From NCBI GenBank assembly GCA_030648295.1, contig JAUSID010000217.1, forward strand, positions 1 to 64,000: a DNA stretch of 64,000 nucleotides, read 5' to 3'. Under the pieces are notes generated by a model that worked only from the letters and a program-made list of their open reading frames with translations, had not been told where the DNA came from and ran no database searches. This DNA is from Opitutaceae bacterium (GTDB lineage Bacteria; Verrucomicrobiota; Verrucomicrobiia; Opitutales; Opitutaceae). Position numbers and translations under genes: made by a program. Below are positions 47,388 to 55,381 of this stretch, piece after piece. Numbering within the stretch: the first letter of the stretch is position 1; each line of letters begins with the position of its first letter.

Positions 47388-48124
47388 AATCCAAACCAGG
47401 AGCTTTGGCCGGCCAACAGCCGGCGACGGCGAAGGGCGCGACACCCGCCGCAGGGTCGGAACGCAAACGGGTCCTGATTGTCGACGACCATCCTTTCATG
47501 CGCGCGGGGATGGCGCAGCTGATCGACAAACAGCCGGACCTGCAGGTGGCGGGCGAGGCGGGCGACCCAGCGGAGGCGTTGCGGCATTTGTCGAAGTCGG
47601 CCGTCGATCTCGTGCTCACCGACATCACGATGCCGGGCCGCAGCGGGATTGAGTTCATCAAGGACGTGCAGGCGATTCACCCCGGGCTGGCGCTGCTGGT
47701 GGTGTCGATGCACGACGAGGTCATTTACGCCGAGCGGGTGCTCCGCGCGGGTGCGCGCGGTTATGTGATGAAGGAGGCCGGCGGCGAAGCCCTGCTGCTC
47801 GCGATCCGGCAGGTGCTGGGCGGGCAGGCGTACGTGAGCGCACGCGTCTCGGCGAAGATTCTCGACGACATGTCGGGCCGAAAGCCGCGTGGCTCGAGTT
47901 CGCCAATCGAGAAACTGAGCGACCGCGAGTTCGAGGTTTTCCAGCTGGTCGGGCACGGCAAGAGCACACGTGAGATCGCGAAGCAGCTGAGTCTGAGTCC
48001 AAAGACGGTCGACGTGCACCGGGCGAACATCAAGGAGAAGCTCGGATTGAGGGATGCGACCGCGCTCGTCCGCCACGCTGTGCGCTGGGTGGAAACGCAG
48101 GGCGGAACGGGGCAGGGGACGTGA
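47384..48124 (+). CDS. LuxR/NarL-family response regulator
   Basis: 246 aa. Receiver domain with DDHPF, Asp in VLTDITMPGRSGIEF and Lys in GYVMKEAGGEA, then a LuxR-type DNA-binding domain (LSDREFEVFQLVGHGKSTR, SPKTVDVHRANIKEKL). The start codon overlaps the kinase stop by 4 bp, so four genes are translated as a chain: kinase, Rcp1-type regulator, hybrid kinase, LuxR regulator. The probable output of the pathway. Confidence 0.93.
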   Translation: MKSKPGALAGQQPATAKGATPAAGSERKRVLIVDDHPFMRAGMAQLIDKQPDLQVAGEAGDPAEALRHLSKSAVDLVLTDITMPGRSGIEFIKDVQAIHPGLALLVVSMHDEVIYAERVLRAGARGYVMKEAGGEALLLAIRQVLGGQAYVSARVSAKILDDMSGRKPRGSSSPIEKLSDREFEVFQLVGHGKSTREIAKQLSLSPKTVDVHRANIKEKLGLRDATALVRHAVRWVETQGGTGQGT

Positions 48125-48127
48125 GCC

Positions 48128-48221
48128 TAGCCGGAAAATTTCACCCTCTGCTCCGCTGCGAACGCACAGAGTGTGTTCGCTTGTGCCGTGCGCCGGCGCG
48201 CGCTCCACGATTTCCCGGCTA
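48128..48221 (-). repeat. 92-bp element with terminal inverted repeats, copy 2
   Basis: Begins TAGCCGGAAAAT and ends GATTTCCCGGCTA, inverted relative to the copy at 19271-19362. Confidence 0.8.
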
Positions 48222-48292
48222 AGGGCGTGGTGTGCGCCGGCGATTGCCTGGGAGTGTGCCTCCCGTTCGCAAACACGATAGCCATATTGCAG

Positions 48293-48338
48293 GGCGTCTG
48301 CTTGTCGAAGACCGTGAGCCTGCCGAACGGCAGACGCC
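48293..48338 (-). repeat. GGCGTCTGC element, copy 2
   Basis: GGCGTCTGCTTGTCGAAG at the left and GGCAGACGCC at the right; reverse complement of the element at 34777-34822 with a few changes. Confidence 0.8.
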
Positions 48339-48423
48339 GTTGTGCAAATCGGACTTGATTCCGCGGCGTCCGCGAGCGGCCGCCCGATCAAAACGTCCGA
48401 CTCATATGTACCGCCGGCTCTGC

Positions 48424-49743
48424 TCACCGCGGGGCGGACTTCCCCGCGGCCGGCGTTCGCGGTGCCGGTGCCGGCTGCGCCGCAGTGAGCGGCGTACCCG
48501 GCGCATTGAGCTGCACGAAGTCGATCCGGCCGCCGGCGCCCACGACGTCGACCCCGAGTTCATCGCCAAATCCGATGTCGACATTGGGGATCACGTGTGA
48601 CGTCCAGCCCGCCGCGTCCGCCGCCGAGTTCCATGGGGCGCCGCGGGCGGTGCCCTTGAGGACAAACGTGAACCGTGCCGACTTACCTTTGTCGGCCATC
48701 GTGCGAACCTCCACGTCGTAACGGCCGGCCGATTTGGCAAAAGGCTCTTCGAAACGCGTGCGCATCCGGGCCGCCGTTCCGCGGTCGACGCGCACGCTCA
48801 GCCGGTGCGAGGCGGTGCGATCATTCTTGTCGTCGACCACGAGGCCCTCGAGCACGCGGAAGTTCTCCGCTTCGAGCCGCACGCTTGTGCGCACGGCAGT
48901 ACGCGAGAGCGGTTTTCGATCCGAGAGCAGCGACTTGAGCTTTTCCGGCGTACACGCCTCGTCGCCCGTGGCGAGAAACCAGGCCATGCCGGCGTCGGAC
49001 GGATCCGGCCGGGTCGAGACGACCATCCGATCCCAGAGGAACTTCACCTTGGGATCGCGCGAGTCGCGCATCCAGAAATAGGGGACAAACTCGTCCGGTT
49101 TGGCCGGGCTGCCGTATTTGCTGAAACTCAGCCGCCGGTTTTGATCCTGAATCTGCACCCAGTGCACGCCCTGCTCGATCACGCTGCGTTTGGTGAACGA
49201 AAACGTGTAGCCGGCCTGGTAGCCGTCATTCCAGCGGCTGTGCGAGATGCAGTACACGAACGGGAGTTTCGCCCGGTCGCATTTCTGCATTGCCCGATAC
49301 GGCACCTCCATCGGCCCTGCGATGATGAAGTAGAGCGGGTTTTCCGCGGACGACGCATTGATTTGTTCGACCAGGCTGGCGATCGCCCCGTCGAGATCGC
49401 GCCGGCAGTCGAAGAACCGCGAGGTGTTGAACCCATACTGTTCGGCTCCGCCGAGCACGCTGGCGGTGTGAATCTTTTCCCACTCGGCGTGCGTGGAGGG
49501 CAGGATCGAGTTGTAGTCGAAGTGCACCAGCCGATCGCGCAGCCCGGCTTCCGCGATGATCGCGAGGGCGACGGGCGAGGCGCTCCAATCATCGGGATCG
49601 TTGTGATTGCCATCGGCGCTGTAGGCGATTCGGCCCTGGAACTGGCCGTTCACGAAGGGTCGCGCCTCCGCGGCAACGCCGGCAAGCGCGCCAGGCTGGA
49701 GCACCGCGGCGATGAGAGTGGTGAGCAGAAGGGCTCTTTTCAT
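48424..49743 (-). CDS. Exported nucleoside-hydrolase-like protein
   Basis: 439 aa with a signal peptide (MKRALLLTTLIAAVL). The pattern ADGNHNDPDDWSASPVALAI near residues 40-60 places Asp residues as in the metal site of inosine-uridine nucleoside hydrolases, but the rest is too different to name a substrate. The C-terminal part (about 290-400) is beta-rich and ends with an Ala/Pro tail, possibly a carbohydrate-binding domain. I start at the ATG at 49743, whose first bases overlap the stop of the upstream nitrilase by 2 bp, so the two genes form one operon. Confidence 0.7.
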   Translation of the reverse strand: MKRALLLTTLIAAVLQPGALAGVAAEARPFVNGQFQGRIAYSADGNHNDPDDWSASPVALAIIAEAGLRDRLVHFDYNSILPSTHAEWEKIHTASVLGGAEQYGFNTSRFFDCRRDLDGAIASLVEQINASSAENPLYFIIAGPMEVPYRAMQKCDRAKLPFVYCISHSRWNDGYQAGYTFSFTKRSVIEQGVHWVQIQDQNRRLSFSKYGSPAKPDEFVPYFWMRDSRDPKVKFLWDRMVVSTRPDPSDAGMAWFLATGDEACTPEKLKSLLSDRKPLSRTAVRTSVRLEAENFRVLEGLVVDDKNDRTASHRLSVRVDRGTAARMRTRFEEPFAKSAGRYDVEVRTMADKGKSARFTFVLKGTARGAPWNSAADAAGWTSHVIPNVDIGFGDELGVDVVGAGGRIDFVQLNAPGTPLTAAQPAPAPRTPAAGKSAPR

Positions 49744-51533
49744 TTGGGCAGAATACTGGCAGCACCGGCGCGGTACCACGGTTCCATTTGTGGATTCTTC
49801 CGCGCGATGGTGCGCGTGTGATAGAGATTCGTGGCGTTCACCCGGCGGGTGACCACGAGGAGTTCGCCGGCCGATCGAGCCTGGGCCACGAGGTTGGCGG
49901 AATACTGCGAATAGACTTCCACCACGCCGCTCTCCGGCTGCTGCTGGCCGATCGGGGCGCGACGCTCCTCGAGTCCGCGGAGATCATCCCAGATCATGCT
50001 GTCCGCCACATTCACCGTCGCGGTCAGAGTGAGAAAGGAAGCGAGGTTCGCCCATACCTGCCGGCGCAACTTCGCGGATGGACCGCCGGAGCGCTCATGG
50101 TCGAGATGCACGTGAATCTGCGCCCCGGCCGCGGCGGCGAGCTCGGCCAGCTCGTTCCAAAGACCATCGCGCCCGATCGTCACGACGGCCGGCACACCTT
50201 TCACCCGAAACCACATCGAAGCGGCATTCGTGCCGGGTTCAAACGGACTCGCGGCCGAGAGTTGATCGTAACGGGTCAGGAGCGTGCCGTCCGGGCCGAT
50301 GACAAAGGCGGAGTTTCTGGGCGCGGCGGCGTCGCCGCGATATTCGGCACCGAAGACGACCGTGATCCGGTGTGCGCGCGCGGCGTCCTGGAGCGATCCG
50401 AGCGCAGCATACGGGATCGCGCGTGCTGGGAAAACCACCACGTCCGCGCGTCGGGCGCTTGCTTCGCCGATCTTCGCTTTTATGGCCGCGACGTCGCCTG
50501 TCACCTGGGCCACGGCGAGGGTCACCTCCGTGGGCTTGATGCTGATTGGCGCGACGCGCAGTGCGGTCACGGGTTCACCGGCGTGCAGCTTCAGGCCGGC
50601 GTTCCAAAACTCACGCAACGCCGGGTGCGTGGAACGCGCGAGCGCTTCTGCCCGTGTCGCTTCATTCACGTCGATCTCGGTCATCACGATGGTCGCGACA
50701 TCATCAGCCGAGCTCGCGACGAGCCGGCCATCCGGCGCGATGATCGCGCTATGGCCGTGTCGCAGCACGGCGCCCGGATAGGTCGGGACGCCCGACACGA
50801 AGTTGGCGGTGTTGGCAAACACGACCCAGACATTGTTGCGGACCGCGCGCGGCACATACCAATACCACCCGAACGGCGGCACCCATTCCACGGACGAATT
50901 GCACGAGAGCTCGAAGCTGATCTTCGCGCCCTGCTGCACCGGTATTTCCTCGACGCTGCGCAGCCAGCGGTCAGCGCAGATGATCGCGCCACATTGCACA
51001 CCGTCGATCGCGAACAAGCCGGGCATCGTGGCGTCGGGCTGATCGTAGAGCTTGTCGTAATGGAACAGCTGCCGGCCATCCGGTGCGATCACGCGCATCC
51101 AGTTGACGTTTTTCTTTTGCTTCGGCGTGTGCGTCGTCGCGCCGAACATCGTGTACACGTTGTGCACCTGCGTGGCGCGGGAAATCGCGTCAACGGCCTC
51201 GTCCACCGCGCCGAGATTGTCGCTGCCGTCTCCCATCAGCGCCGCCTCCGGCAGAACGATGACCCGCGCGCCGCGTCGGGCCCCGTCGGCGATCCCGGCG
51301 ATGATCCGATCGCGATTGCCGGCGAGGGTCGGCACCTGGGCCATCTGGACGATTGCGATTTTCAGGCGCTGCGCCGGCATGGCGCCGGCGCTCGCTGCCC
51401 AGGAAGTGTTGGCCGTCGTCAGGAGCAGCGCGCCGAGGACAATCAGCGCAGCGGTCGCCCCTGCGGCCGCCACCGCGCTGTGGAGGCGGCCCTGCACCAA
51501 TCGGTCGCGGGCGAACATGAATTTCGGCGGCAT
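49740..51533 (-). CDS. Membrane-anchored carbon-nitrogen hydrolase, two nitrilase domains, second one without catalytic residues
   Basis: 597 aa. An N-terminal hydrophobic anchor (about 22-42) is followed by two nitrilase-fold domains. The first (about 55-320) has the full triad: Glu in VLPEAALMG, Lys in YDKLYDQPD and Cys in AIICADRW. The second (about 340-560) has the same fold outline but PARAIPY for the glutamate segment, YDQLSA for the lysine and VTIGRDGLW for the cysteine, so it cannot be active in the usual way. The first domain would cleave an amide or nitrile outside the cytoplasm or on its surface. I start at the ATG at 51533. Confidence 0.85.
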   Translation of the reverse strand: MPPKFMFARDRLVQGRLHSAVAAAGATAALIVLGALLLTTANTSWAASAGAMPAQRLKIAIVQMAQVPTLAGNRDRIIAGIADGARRGARVIVLPEAALMGDGSDNLGAVDEAVDAISRATQVHNVYTMFGATTHTPKQKKNVNWMRVIAPDGRQLFHYDKLYDQPDATMPGLFAIDGVQCGAIICADRWLRSVEEIPVQQGAKISFELSCNSSVEWVPPFGWYWYVPRAVRNNVWVVFANTANFVSGVPTYPGAVLRHGHSAIIAPDGRLVASSADDVATIVMTEIDVNEATRAEALARSTHPALREFWNAGLKLHAGEPVTALRVAPISIKPTEVTLAVAQVTGDVAAIKAKIGEASARRADVVVFPARAIPYAALGSLQDAARAHRITVVFGAEYRGDAAAPRNSAFVIGPDGTLLTRYDQLSAASPFEPGTNAASMWFRVKGVPAVVTIGRDGLWNELAELAAAAGAQIHVHLDHERSGGPSAKLRRQVWANLASFLTLTATVNVADSMIWDDLRGLEERRAPIGQQQPESGVVEVYSQYSANLVAQARSAGELLVVTRRVNATNLYHTRTIARKNPQMEPWYRAGAASILPK

Positions 51534-51723
51534 GGCTTCGGTACGTATGGATAGCAATGGCGGTCGAAGTTTGCAGGCGGCGAGCCGAAAAGCGTCCACT
51601 ATCCATCGGCACGACACGTACGCCGAAACCAGCGGGTGCGACGGTCGCGGGTTGTAAACGGACCGATTCGTGCCCAGCTTCTCCGCGACCGTCGCTGACA
51701 CGACAACGCGTTCACGCCCTGCC

Positions 51724-53187
51724 ATGACCAACCTGAACCGGAGGGGATTCCTGAACGTCACGGCAGGCGGCGCGTTCGCCGCGATCGGGGTGCCGCTGGC
51801 CGGAGCCGCTGACGACCGCCAGTTGCCCAGACGCGCCGGCGCAACCGAGGAGGTTACGCGCAAGCTGGCGGATTATCTGGTGACCGCGCGGCCGGAGGCG
51901 ATTCCGGCAGCGGTGAGGAAGGAGGCGACGCGGACGTTGCTCAATTGGATCGGGGTCGCGGTGGGCGGCGCGCGCCATGAGTCGGTCGACCTGGCGCTGG
52001 CGGCGATCGCGCCATTTGCCGGATCGGCGCAGGCGCAGGTGCTCGGGCGCCGCGAACGGATGGATATCATGAGCACCACGCTGATCAACGGAATCAGCTC
52101 GCACGTACTGAATTTCGACGACACGCACCTCGCGACAATCATCCATGCATCGAGCGCGATCATCCCACCGGCGCTCGCGCTGGCGGAGCATCGGCCGGAC
52201 GTGACGGGGGCGGCGTTGCTCCACGCCATCGTGCTGGGGATGGAGACGGCGTTTCGTGTCGGCGGAGCCGTGTATCCGAATCATTTCGACGCCGGCTGGC
52301 ACATCACCGGGACGGCGGGAGCGATTGGCGCGGCGGCCGCGGCCGGCCGGCTGCTCGGGTTGACGGGGCCGCAGATGGTCTGGGCGCTCGGGCTCGCAGC
52401 CTCGCAACCGGTCGGATTCCGCGAGTCGTTCGGTTCGATGAACAAGAGTTTCAATCCCGGCCGGGCGGCGCAAAACGGGCTGCTATCCGCGTTGCTGGCG
52501 GCCCGTGGCTTCACCAGCTCGAACCGGATGCTCGAGGCGCCCGCTGGCTGGGCACACACGCTGAGCACGAAACAGGATTTCGCGGCGATCACGGACGGGC
52601 TGGGCGTCCGGTTCGAGACTGCGCGTAACACATATCTGCCGTTCGCTTGTGGCATCGTGATCCATCCTGCCATCGATGGCTGCATCCGGCTGCGGAAGGA
52701 GCACGGACTGAAGTCCGGAGACATCGCGAAGGTTGAGCTGCGGGTTCATCCCCGCGTGCTGCAGCTCTCAGGGAGGAAGGACCCGCGGCTGGGGTTGGAG
52801 GGAAAGTTCAGCGTGTATCACGCCGCCGCGATTGCGCTGCTCGCGGGCAGGGCAGGCCCGCGCGAATTCAGCGACGCAGCGGTGGGTGACGCGGCGACGG
52901 TCGAGTTGCGAGCGCGCGTGTCGGCCATCGTCGATCCGCAAGTCAAGGAAACCCAGGCCGCCGTCGCCGTCTGGTTGAAGGATGGCCGGGAGCTGCGCAC
53001 CTTTGTGGAACACGTGGTGGGCAGCGTGGAAAATCCGATGAGCGATGCGGCGCTGGCGGAGAAGGCGGCGAATCTAATGGAAGGCTTGTTGCCGGATAAG
53101 CGCATCCGTGAGCTGATCGACGCGTGTTGGGCGGTGGAACAGCTCGGGTTGGCGTCCAAGCTGGCCACGCTCGCGGCGGCGGAGTGA
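51724..53187 (+). CDS. MmgE/PrpD family protein
   Basis: 487 aa of the family that includes 2-methylcitrate dehydratase and cis-aconitate decarboxylase. The N-terminus NRRGFLNVTAGGAFAAI has the twin-arginine-like pattern of an exported protein, unusual for this family. Family segments are LNFDDTHLATIIHASS, AGWHITGTAGAIGAAAAA and KPFACGIVIHPAID-like (here YLPFACGIVIHPAID). Transcribed away from the nitrilase gene; a GntP-family permease converges on it, suggesting an organic acid catabolic locus. Confidence 0.88.
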   Translation: MTNLNRRGFLNVTAGGAFAAIGVPLAGAADDRQLPRRAGATEEVTRKLADYLVTARPEAIPAAVRKEATRTLLNWIGVAVGGARHESVDLALAAIAPFAGSAQAQVLGRRERMDIMSTTLINGISSHVLNFDDTHLATIIHASSAIIPPALALAEHRPDVTGAALLHAIVLGMETAFRVGGAVYPNHFDAGWHITGTAGAIGAAAAAGRLLGLTGPQMVWALGLAASQPVGFRESFGSMNKSFNPGRAAQNGLLSALLAARGFTSSNRMLEAPAGWAHTLSTKQDFAAITDGLGVRFETARNTYLPFACGIVIHPAIDGCIRLRKEHGLKSGDIAKVELRVHPRVLQLSGRKDPRLGLEGKFSVYHAAAIALLAGRAGPREFSDAAVGDAATVELRARVSAIVDPQVKETQAAVAVWLKDGRELRTFVEHVVGSVENPMSDAALAEKAANLMEGLLPDKRIRELIDACWAVEQLGLASKLATLAAAE

Positions 53188-53268
53188 GCGCGGCCACCGA
53201 TATTTCCCGGCGCGGCACCGCGGCGCACAAGAGATGGGGAATCTTTGAAATCGGTCATCTGAAATCTG

Positions 53269-54771
53269 TCACACCAGCGGTAGGAGCCACGATGCGAGCA
53301 GCGTGATGAGCAGCCCGATTCCCGAGGTCGCGGTCACGAGCACAGACCAGCTCTTCAGCGTTTCCTTTTCCGTGAGCCCGCCGAGCCTGCTCACCACCCA
53401 GAATCCGCTGTCGTTCATCCATGAGCCGCCGAACGAGCCGAACCCGATGGCAAGGAAGACATACATGGGGTGAAACGGCAGCGCGGCATTCGTCGCGCGA
53501 TCAATCATCGGCCAGATGATCGCGGACGTGGTGATCATCGAAACGGTCGCCGAGCCCTGGGCGATGCGCAGCACGATCGCCGTGAGCCAGGCGAGAAACA
53601 ACACATTGAGGTCATAACTTTGCGCGGCCGTCTTGATCGCGTCCCCGACGCCGGCGTGGCGGAGCATCCCGCCAAAGGCGCCGCCGGCCGCCGTGATGAG
53701 GATGATAATCGCCGCGGTGCCGAGCGGCGCGTCCATCAACTTCTCGAGTTCGCCCAACGACAATCCGCGCTGACGCGCCAGCAACCACATCGAGATCGCG
53801 GCGCCGATGGTGAGGGCAATGTTCTTGTTTCCGACAAACGACGCGACCTGCGAAAGCCGCGCAAATCCATCGGCGCCGCCGAAAAGCTCGACCGCCCCGG
53901 CATGGCCGTGCAGCAGCTTCAAAAACGAGGCGAACGCGATCAGCGCAATGGGGAGCAGCACCGGGGTGATGCTCCAGAAGAACGATGGAAGTTCGGTCTC
54001 GGGCTTGTTCGCGATCGCGGTCAGTTCCTCGAGCGTGGCGCCAGGGATTTCACGCACCGGGACATCGGTTCGACGATTGATTCGCACCGCCACGAGAAAG
54101 CCAAGCAGGCAGGGGATGATTCCAGAAGTGATGCCCCAGAACATCGACTGCCCCGGATCGACGCGCAGGTTGTCGACCATGGCGAGCGGGCCGGGGTGCG
54201 GCACGGTCAGGCTGTGCGTGAGAATCGCCGCACAACAAATCGCCATCAGATAAAGCAGATAATCCCGGCCGGTGCGCAGCCGCAGCGCCTTCGCGAGCGG
54301 GACCATCAGCATGAACATCGTGTCGAAAAAAATCGGGATCGACAAAATGTAGGTACTGGCGAGCAGCGCGAGCGCCGCGCGTTTTTCGCCAAACACGGCG
54401 AGAAACCGGCGGACGACCTTGTCCGCGCCGCCGCTCTCCATCAGGCAGAGGCCGATGATTGACGCGAGGCCGATCGAAATCGCGATGGTGCCGGCGGCGC
54501 CGCCAAACTCGAGCGCGGTCAGCTCGACCGCCGCGACCCAGTTGTTGGCCTTCGCGTCCTCCCGCAGCGCCGCAGGCAGCCGATCGATCGCGGCGGCCGG
54601 GAACCTGGTCGTCAGGAATCCGGCGAGAAATGCCGCGAGGATCAACGCGAGGAACGCGTGCAACCGCAGCCGCGTGATCGCCAGAATGATGAACCCGACC
54701 GAAATCGCGAGGATGGCGAACGGCCAGGCATTGAGTGGCGCGGCCGCCGCAGGAGGTGGCATGGTGGTCAT
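53269..54771 (-). CDS. GntP-family organic acid permease
   Basis: Inner-membrane transporter of about 500 aa with roughly 12 hydrophobic segments. The segment THSLTVPHPGPLAMVDNL and the C-terminal GSFGGSWMNDSGFW are characteristic of the GntP family (gluconate, D-serine, glycerate and similar acids). The start is taken at 54771 (MTTMPP); 54762 is an alternative and the frame upstream of both is not coding-like. Together with the MmgE/PrpD gene it hints at uptake and use of a sugar acid or tricarboxylate. Confidence 0.9.
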   Translation of the reverse strand: MTTMPPPAAAAPLNAWPFAILAISVGFIILAITRLRLHAFLALILAAFLAGFLTTRFPAAAIDRLPAALREDAKANNWVAAVELTALEFGGAAGTIAISIGLASIIGLCLMESGGADKVVRRFLAVFGEKRAALALLASTYILSIPIFFDTMFMLMVPLAKALRLRTGRDYLLYLMAICCAAILTHSLTVPHPGPLAMVDNLRVDPGQSMFWGITSGIIPCLLGFLVAVRINRRTDVPVREIPGATLEELTAIANKPETELPSFFWSITPVLLPIALIAFASFLKLLHGHAGAVELFGGADGFARLSQVASFVGNKNIALTIGAAISMWLLARQRGLSLGELEKLMDAPLGTAAIIILITAAGGAFGGMLRHAGVGDAIKTAAQSYDLNVLFLAWLTAIVLRIAQGSATVSMITTSAIIWPMIDRATNAALPFHPMYVFLAIGFGSFGGSWMNDSGFWVVSRLGGLTEKETLKSWSVLVTATSGIGLLITLLASWLLPLV

Positions 54772-54899
54772 CGTGACGGTTTCTGGATGTGGAGCGCGAG
54801 TTCCTGCCCGAAGCTGGAACCGAATTTCGCATTGGCGAGCATCCACCGCGTCGAGCCCGCGGCGAGATGGTCGTTGGATTTCATCGTATGAAACGCCCC

Positions 54900-55375
54900 T
54901 CAGCGGACGCGCGCATCGTTCGACGTGAACTTTGGGTCCTGGTGGATCGGCTTGCCGGTGACCGCGACGCGGACGTGCCGGGCTCTTTCGGGTGACACGA
55001 ATTCCTTCGCGTGAACCTCGCGCAACTCTTCGTTTTCGACGGGAGTCACCGTGACGTTCGATTGATCCGCGCCCGCCCGCCACACCGTTCCGTCAGATTT
55101 GGTGGCAGCCCCATGTCGCTCAGTGAAGGAAAACTGGCGTTGTTCTGCTCCCAGGCGACTGACCAGTCCGTTGATCCACTAATCTGTCGCTCGACGACGA
55201 AGGCCGATTCGTTGTCGCTGTCGTCAGTCCACGTGAGATCGACGCGCGTGGGAGAGACGGCCGAGGCGACGAGCCCGGTTGGCCGGGCCGGCGGAGCTGC
55301 GGCCCCGCCGACGGCACCGGCGCAGCCGATCGCCAGCGCCGCGCCGCGCACGAGTAGGATTTGTCGAACACCCAT
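54900..55375 (-). pseudogene. Remnant of a secreted fibronectin type III protein
   Basis: The frame beginning at 55375 has a signal peptide (LVRGAALAIGCAGAVGGAAA) and one fibronectin type III start (RPTGLVASAVSPTRVDLTWT, SDNESAFVVERQ) but ends after 109 residues in unrelated sequence. A second frame (55085-54900) ends HVRVAVTGKPIHQDPKF. Together they look like a longer protein broken by deletion or frameshift. It starts 7 bp after the receptor gene, on the same strand. Confidence 0.55.
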
Positions 55376-55381
55376 CCGGGG

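Larger units (their letters stand above)
48125..48423. other. Intergenic region with two dispersed elements
   Basis: No gene seen in about 300 bp. It holds the second 92-bp element (48128-48221) and the second CGTCTGCCG element (48293-48338). Confidence 0.7.

Noticed and set aside
49788-51554. 588-codon plus-strand frame over the nitrilase gene
   Set aside because: Antisense shadow of a well supported nitrilase.
54771-55083. N-terminal extension of the GntP permease
   Set aside because: The added residues are Arg-rich and lack membrane character; the permease begins at 54771.
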